64,000 bases of DNA, taken from contig WHVY01000008.1 of NCBI GenBank assembly GCA_022266195.1, forward strand, positions 2,480,001 through 2,544,000, read 5' to 3'. Below the pieces are notes generated by a model. That model ran no database searches and was not told the DNA's origin. It saw only the letters and a program-made list of their open reading frames with translations. This document shows positions 60,833-64,000 of this stretch, piece after piece; the first letter of the stretch is position 1; each line of letters begins with the position of its first letter. The translations under genes and the position numbers were made by a program. Origin of the DNA: Tetranychus cinnabarinus (Eukaryota; Arthropoda; Arachnida; Trombidiformes; Tetranychidae).

Positions 60833-62396
60833 ATGACAAACTTACTAAGTGCAGTTTTGGTTGGAGATGAACTTGGGTTCATCAAACGATTAGATCTACA
60901 TGCTAAAGAGAAACAAACCAAGGATAAAAAGACATTGTTAACCTTGAATCGAGAATTCATTGGTGAACCTTCACCAGATAAATCAGTTCTTTCTATCACA
61001 CCTTTAGCTGTACCGGATTATTTTCATAATTTATCAGATGAAGCAGATGAAATTGATGATAGTATTGGACACAACTACTCCGATGATTTCGAAGATGTAC
61101 CCTACGAAGAATCAAATTTTATTTATCTGATAGCAAGTCGACCAAATCACATATATCTTTATAATTCTTATAATCAAATGTTTGCTACGATTGCGAATCC
61201 AGTTGAAGGAAATCTAGTTGGTTCCTTGCCACTCAATGGCAATAAAATAATTTCTTGTTATGACAATGGGACAGTTAATATACAAAACATCGAAACAGAT
61301 TTGATTGCTATATCGAGTCGGAGTAGTGCAAAAGCATGTAAAGTATTAGGAATCGGTGCAGATCTAAAAGAAGCCGATCATAGTGATGATGGTGATGCAT
61401 GTGGTCCAAGGGCATCCAAAAAGATTAAAAAGTCGCATTCAAAATCTAAAGAAAATAAGGAGAAAGACAGTGAGTATATTATCATTTTGCCATTTTGACT
61501 AATAATTCTTAAAACTATTTGTAACCATACAATAACCATGTCTTCTTATTCAAGGTTCAGCCTCTACTATCACTACAATATTTTCCCCTAACTGGCAGCC
61601 ATCAAATGTCTGTTTGACTTGTTTTAAAGTTCAAGATGATCGAGTTGCTATTGGTGGTAAAAATTTCGATATGCGAGTTTTTGATTTAAACACTAAACAG
61701 TGTATTTTTACCGCTAAATCACAAAATCGTGATTGGCTTGGTATAAAGCATAAAGTTTGGACCTCTGATTTAGACTGGATTGGTCCATTTTCTGGTAAAC
61801 AGTCATCAATCAACTCATCAACTTTGATCACTTCGCCATCAATGATTGCAACTTGCTCTCGCACTGATCCTGTTGTTCGTATCTATGATCTTAAAGTTTC
61901 AAGTCGAAAATCTATCTGGCAATTAAATTTCAAAGATCAAATCTTCAACAATGATTCTAATCCTCCATCGTTCACCAAGATATGTGCAACACCAACTCCA
62001 GCCGTTAAATGTTCCCCTACACAAAAGTTAATTCTAGGTACCACAATGGGTCGAATGATGGCAGTCGATTTACGGTTCAACTCTCATACCTGTAGACATT
62101 TAGGTGTATTTAAAAGTTTTGGCGGAGGTGCAATAAAAGATATAAAATATGTACCAATAGAAGTCAATCTCGGAAAAGTCGTCTCTTGTAGTTTAGATCG
62201 ATTTGTGAAAATTCACTCATTCTCCATGGGTGCAGATAGAACACGATCTCTTGACCATCGATATTACATGAAAACAAAGCCTACCTGTGTACAGCCTATA
62301 ATTTCAAATGTACTCTTCCCTGACCAAGACTCAGACGACCAAGATGACAATGAAGCTGATGATAATGATGACGATGACGATTCTCGCATCTCATGA
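60833..62396 (+). CDS. WDR74: WDR74 / Nsa1 ribosome-biogenesis WD-repeat protein
   Basis: Nucleolar WD40 protein, homolog of human WDR74 and yeast Nsa1, which acts with the AAA-ATPase NVL/Rix7 in 60S subunit maturation. Two exons: 60833-61469 and 61555-62396 (junction phase 1); about 492 residues. The N-terminal half is diverged, with an acidic insert (about 78-102) and a basic KKIKKSHSKSK tail at its end (near residue 195), a likely nuclear signal. The C-terminal half carries the diagnostic blocks VAIGGKNFDMRVFDLNTKQCIFTAKSQNRDWLGIK-KVWTSDLDWI, ATCSRTDPVVRIYD, LILGTTMGRMMAVDLR, GGGAIKDIKYVP and VVSCSLDRFVKIHSF, plus YMKTKPTCV and an acidic C-terminus. Human WDR74 is about 385 residues, so this one is longer because of the acidic and basic insertions. 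Confidence 0.9.
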
Positions 62397-64000
62397 GACA
62401 CAACTGCAATTGAATGCACATTAAAATTAAAGATTAATGATTATTTTGTTTTAATATCATGTTTTATCATTTACCGCCTTTCGTTCCAATTCCATTCAAG
62501 CTCATCAACATGCATATACCTGTCGCAATCATAATCATTCAAAATTAGCTTAATCAAGCAAAAGATAATCAAGTAAACAAGTGAAAGGCTATAATGAATG
62601 AAAAACACCAACAGGTTTGCTGAATTATTTTGAGAAACTTAATTGTCTTCATTTCTCTTGATTAACATTGAGAGCGAAATTATAAAAAAAAAGTTTCACC
62701 GTTTTTTATTCAACTTATACCACCTAATATACTGTATAAGTTGTGAACCCTGTAAATACACAATCAACGTTAACCGTTAATTTTGTTTTACTTTCTCATC
62801 ATCACCATCTATTTGAGAAAGTAATGCTTAATTAACCAATTGTGAATCCAATTCACATTCATCAACTGATAATATAAGATAATATCACTTACTTTGCATC
62901 AATCTTTTTTTTGAATGTTCAGTTTAAATGCTCCTTCATTTAACCGCAATACATTCTAATGTTAGTTATTCAATCAAAGTTCAATTTAGTTGATTCGGGT
63001 CTTTTTTTAACCATCTTATAACCATTTATTCATTGTACATTCACTAGACGTTAAAGTTAATCATCATTAACAGACAACTATTCACAAATCATTATTGATC
63101 GACTAGACATGGCCAGTAGTTGAAATAAGTCTGAATGAAAGTGAAACTCCAAGCTTCAACAGTTTTTGATAATCTTTATTTTATTGATAAATTTGATTTC
63201 TCAAAAAGACATACAATACTCTTCCAGTCGCACAGTTAATTATACTTATTGATACAATAGTTAACTAGTAATTAAGCTATAATGGTAAAATAAAAATTAA
63301 ATCAAGATGAAAGGTTATGTTAGTAGAAAAGGCATAATAATGTAAATAACGCAAATAAAATTAATTGTTTTAAGTGAAGATTGAAACAGTCAAATGAAAT
63401 AACAGGAAGCATGATGTGATGATTAGGTGATGATTGAAGGATGATGAAAATTGGTGAAAACATTAAAATAAGAACAAATTAAAGACTAAGGACAAGCACA
63501 ATTAAGGGGTTAAGCAAGATTAAATGTTTACACAGTAAGAAGCCGCAATTAATTGTTAATAGAAGTGATTTTAAAATATTAAATGAGCAATTAGAGGATG
63601 AACAAAACAAGATGCTTATGGACGGGTAAACAATCACAATAAAATTAAGAAAATTAGCTAACTGAAAATAAGAAAAGCAAAACAAATGCTGAATTGTATC
63701 ACATGAGGATATCGATAATTCAGCTAAATGGCACAGAGAACAGATGAATTGATTAATGTAAACACATATATTCAATGTACATTTGTACATACTTGGATGT
63801 ATGTGTGAGGAACAATGAAGGCAATTAATATGATCAACATATTACGTATAAATCATGCATCTTTGGTGGTTCTATATTAAGAATCTAGTCATTGATTTGT
63901 TTTGCTTTGCTTTGTTTTTTGGTAATTTGTAAATATAATGCTCATTGAAATAATGAGGTAAAATTAATTGTAAAGTTGAATCATCTAATCTTACGATTCA
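62397..64000. other. Intergenic DNA after WDR74
   Basis: About 1.6 kb with no supported gene. ATTAAA at 62420-62425 may be the WDR74 polyadenylation signal. A ten-pair hairpin (CAACTTATAC / GTATAAGTTG, 62711-62720 and 62734-62743) lies 315 bases past the stop. A 103-residue minus-strand frame near 63,480-63,790 has no family features. Confidence 0.5.
62711..62743. repeat. Ten-base-pair hairpin
   Basis: CAACTTATAC and GTATAAGTTG are perfectly complementary and separated by 13 bases. It is too short and AT-rich to assign a function. Confidence 0.5.

Noticed and set aside
63479..63790. 103-residue minus-strand frame starting with ATG, with hydrophobic parts
   Set aside because: It has no recognisable family pattern and no splice or promoter context; composition matches the surrounding intergenic DNA. 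It would need expression data.

Overview
This window is nuclear DNA from an arthropod. Every protein gene that can be identified is an animal gene. The genes are spliced, mostly with short GT-AG introns and T-rich acceptors, and the intergenic DNA is AT-rich with many short TTC/GAA and CA microsatellites. Base composition, small introns and gene style suggest an acariform mite, with a spider mite (Tetranychus-like) as my best guess. That is inference; no rRNA or mitochondrial marker is present to prove it.

Layout. Bases 1 to about 15,900 hold no recognisable gene. A single developmental regulator, a FoxB-class forkhead factor, lies at 16,366-17,619. A second gene-poor stretch of about 12.6 kb follows, to 30,275. 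From 30.3 to 62.4 kb the DNA is gene-dense: a CD36-family scavenger receptor (-), an ApoD-like lipocalin (+), an 80-residue PHD-like zinc protein (+), RIMOC1/C5orf51 (-), TMEM243 (+), eIF3A (-), ARID2 (+), an intron-containing tRNA-Tyr (-), galactokinase (+), a very acidic orphan protein (-), EMC1 (-), gankyrin/PSMD10 (+) and WDR74/Nsa1 (+). The last 1.6 kb is empty again.

The dense block is mainly housekeeping: translation initiation (eIF3A), ribosome assembly (WDR74), proteasome assembly (gankyrin), ER membrane insertion (EMC1), chromatin remodelling (ARID2, PBAF), Rab7/Mon1-Ccz1 trafficking (RIMOC1) and sugar metabolism (GALK). Many are head-to-head pairs sharing an upstream region (RIMOC1/TMEM243, eIF3A/ARID2, EMC1/gankyrin). 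There is no operon logic; co-location probably means shared promoters only. FoxB between two long gene-free flanks is the usual picture for a developmental gene with distal enhancers.

Most notable: an ARID2 that has no ARID domain, a short terminal-inverted-repeat transposon (MITE) filling most of galactokinase intron 1, a coiled-coil insertion in RIMOC1, a gankyrin gene whose first coding exon is only the ATG, an orphan acidic gene with its own TATA box, and a shared YY1-like sequence upstream of several housekeeping genes.
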